NCBI GenBank assembly: GCA_001873585.1
Contig: MNZL01000061.1
Coordinates: forward strand, 3,152-17,696
Direction: 5' to 3'
Length of the DNA: 14,545 nt
Source: Rhodobacterales bacterium CG2_30_65_12
Lineage (GTDB): Bacteria; Pseudomonadota; Alphaproteobacteria; Rhodobacterales; Rhodobacteraceae
Made by a program: the position numbers and the translations under genes. The notes under the pieces were generated by a model. The model was not told the origin of the DNA. It was given only the letters and a program-made list of their open reading frames with translations, and made no database searches. Within the stretch, counting starts at the first letter, position 1, and each line of letters starts with the position of its first letter. Positions 13,024-14,545 of the stretch are shown here, one piece after another.

Positions 13024-14545
13024 GCCGAGCACCACACCGCGTCTCTACGCCCTTCCACCGGGGGTAGATTTCCCACGCGAAGTTGCCTTGGGTCTGCGCG
13101 CGCGCGTCACCGGCCAGCCGCCCGAAGCGCTTGCCCGCGTCGCGCTTTACGTCAACACCCGCCGGATGCAACGCCGGCTTTCGGAGTTGTTCGACACCGG
13201 TCCAGCGCTGCTCTTGCCCCGCCTGCGGCTTGTCACCGACATCGGCCAGGATGCCGCCTTTGCCGATCTGCCGCCCGCTGTTTCGCCCCTGCGCCGCCGG
13301 CTCGAGCTGGCAGACCTGGTATCCCGGCTGCTCGACGCCCAGCCAGACCTCGCCCCGCGCGCCGCGATCTACGATCTGGCCGACAGTCTTGCCACGCTGA
13401 TGGACGAGATGCAGGGCGAAGGCGTAAGCCCGGAGGCTATCCGAGCGCTCGATGTTTCGGATATCTCCGGACACTGGCAGCGCAGCCTCACCTTTCTCGG
13501 CGCGGTTGAAGCGTTTTTCGGCGAATCCAGCGACGCCGCTCCCGACGTTGAAGCACGTCAGCGCCGGGTAATCGACCGGCTGGTGGAGACCTGGGCCGTT
13601 TGCCCACCACCCAGCCCCGTGATCGTCGCCGGCTCCACCGGCTCGCGCGGGGCCACGCAGGCGTTCATGCGCGCCGTGGCCCAGCTACCGCATGGCGCGG
13701 TGATCCTCCCCGGATTCGATTTCGATATGCCCGGCGCCGTCTGGGCCGAGCTGTTTGACGCCGCCGAAGCAGGTGCCCTCGGTGCCGAGGATCACCCGCA
13801 ATTCCGCTTTGTCCGGCTGATGAAGGCGCTCGGCCTGACGCCGGATAAGGTGCGCCCCTGGAGCGATGCCAAGCCGCCGAATCCCCGGCGCAACGCCTTC
13901 GTCTCGCTCGCCCTGCGCCCAGCGCCGGTGACGGATCAATGGCAGGTGGAAGGGCCGGGTTTTGCAGGAATAGACACTGTTTCCACGCAAATGACGCTCA
14001 TCGAAGCGCCCTCCCCTCGCGCCGAGGCCACGGCAATCGCGCTCGTTCTGCGGCAGGCGGCGGAGCAGGGAAAAGATGCCGCCCTCATCCCCCCCGACCG
14101 CCGCCTGACCCGGCAAGTTACCGCCGCGCTGGATCGTTGGCGGATCGAGCCCGACGATTCCGCCGGGCGCCCGCTGCCGCTCTCGGCGCCGGGCCGCCTT
14201 CTGCGCCACGTCGCCGAGCTTTCTGGTGCCACCATCACCGGGCCAGACCTGCTCGCCCTGCTCAAGCACCCGCTGACCAACACCGGCAGCGGCGCGCGCG
14301 GCGATCACCTGCGGCTCACCCGCGATCTGGAACTGGAAGCCCTGCGCGACGGGATGCCCTACCCCACGCCCTATGGCCTAACGGCGTGGGCTGCCACCCG
14401 CGATGAGCGGCGCGATTGGGTGGCCTGGCTTGGCACGGTGCTTGCAGACCTCGCGCAATCCGGCACCCGGCCGCTCACCGAACACGTCGCGCACACGCTG
14501 CGTATCGCCGAGGCGCTTGCCGCTGGCCCAAAAGGCGCGGGCAGC
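13016..14545 (+). CDS. addB: Double-strand break repair protein AddB, N-terminal part
   Basis: The first 510 codons of a large protein that continues beyond the right edge without a stop. It looks like the alphaproteobacterial AddB subunit of the AddAB helicase-nuclease, which resects double-strand breaks to Chi-like sites for RecA loading. Supporting segments are the N-terminal YALPPGVDFPREVALGL, ALYVNTRRMQRRLSELF (43-59), LPRLRLVTDIG (67-77), VIVAGSTGSRGAT (202-214) in the place of the degenerate P-loop, and LIPPDRRLTRQVTAALDRW further on. The C-terminal nuclease and iron-sulphur cysteines are out of view. ATG 13016 overlaps tsaE by eight bases and gives the family N-terminus. AddA would be expected next. 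Confidence 0.9.
   Translation, partial: MFEPSTTPRLYALPPGVDFPREVALGLRARVTGQPPEALARVALYVNTRRMQRRLSELFDTGPALLLPRLRLVTDIGQDAAFADLPPAVSPLRRRLELADLVSRLLDAQPDLAPRAAIYDLADSLATLMDEMQGEGVSPEAIRALDVSDISGHWQRSLTFLGAVEAFFGESSDAAPDVEARQRRVIDRLVETWAVCPPPSPVIVAGSTGSRGATQAFMRAVAQLPHGAVILPGFDFDMPGAVWAELFDAAEAGALGAEDHPQFRFVRLMKALGLTPDKVRPWSDAKPPNPRRNAFVSLALRPAPVTDQWQVEGPGFAGIDTVSTQMTLIEAPSPRAEATAIALVLRQAAEQGKDAALIPPDRRLTRQVTAALDRWRIEPDDSAGRPLPLSAPGRLLRHVAELSGATITGPDLLALLKHPLTNTGSGARGDHLRLTRDLELEALRDGMPYPTPYGLTAWAATRDERRDWVAWLGTVLADLAQSGTRPLTEHVAHTLRIAEALAAGPKGAGS

Noticed and set aside
13966..13982. Partial match (GAATAGACACTGTTT) to the 15-bp repeat, inside addB
   Set aside because: Differs at four positions and lies in a well-kept coding frame; likely chance.

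Overview
This window is G+C-rich (roughly two-thirds by eye), densely packed chromosomal DNA. Gene content and order point to an alphaproteobacterium of the Rhodobacterales (Rhodobacteraceae, possibly Roseobacter lineage; genus not determinable). The strongest markers are the RegB / SenC / RegA redox signalling cluster near ahcY, the tsaD-gpsA-YciI-EVE operon diverging from hemD and a mitofilin-like gene, a DivL-like PAS protein next to tsaE, and alphaproteobacterial-type addB. No rRNA, tRNA, CRISPR array, insertion sequence or prophage was seen. It reads as core genome, not a mobile island.

Layout. (1) 1-1520, minus strand: hemD and a membrane-anchored mitofilin-like protein that runs off the left edge. 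(2) 1593-4324, plus strand: four tightly coupled genes, tsaD, gpsA, a YciI-like protein and an EVE-domain protein. (3) 4325-4642: a gap with no gene, holding a weak plus-strand hairpin and two good minus-strand intrinsic terminators. The stretch between those two terminators may be a small RNA. (4) 4643-6490, minus strand: a DUF2853 protein and ahcY. (5) 6612-7627, plus strand: an HD-domain hydrolase and a GNAT acetyltransferase. (6) 7677-9295, minus strand: senC, regA and a small lipoprotein whose start overlaps the regA stop. (7) 9389-14545, plus strand: regB, a DivL-like PAS protein, tsaE and the first 510 codons of addB, which runs off the right edge.

How the genes relate. RegB (quinone/redox-sensing kinase), RegA (its response regulator) and SenC (Sco-type copper chaperone for cytochrome oxidase) form a known respiratory redox control module, divergently transcribed from a 93-bp region. 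TsaD and TsaE, at opposite ends of the window, both belong to the tRNA t6A modification machinery. HemD (tetrapyrrole synthesis), AhcY (recycling of S-adenosylhomocysteine) and GpsA (glycerol-3-phosphate for phospholipids) are core metabolism. The PAS protein resembles the sensory half of the cell-cycle pseudokinase DivL but ends before any kinase domain. A perfect CtrA-type box lies just upstream of it.

I found no clear, wholly new biological system. The items most worth a second look are the candidate small RNA at 4429-4592, the CtrA box and kinase-less DivL-like protein, the lipoprotein coupled to regA, and the direct tsaE-addB overlap where relatives usually carry two extra genes.
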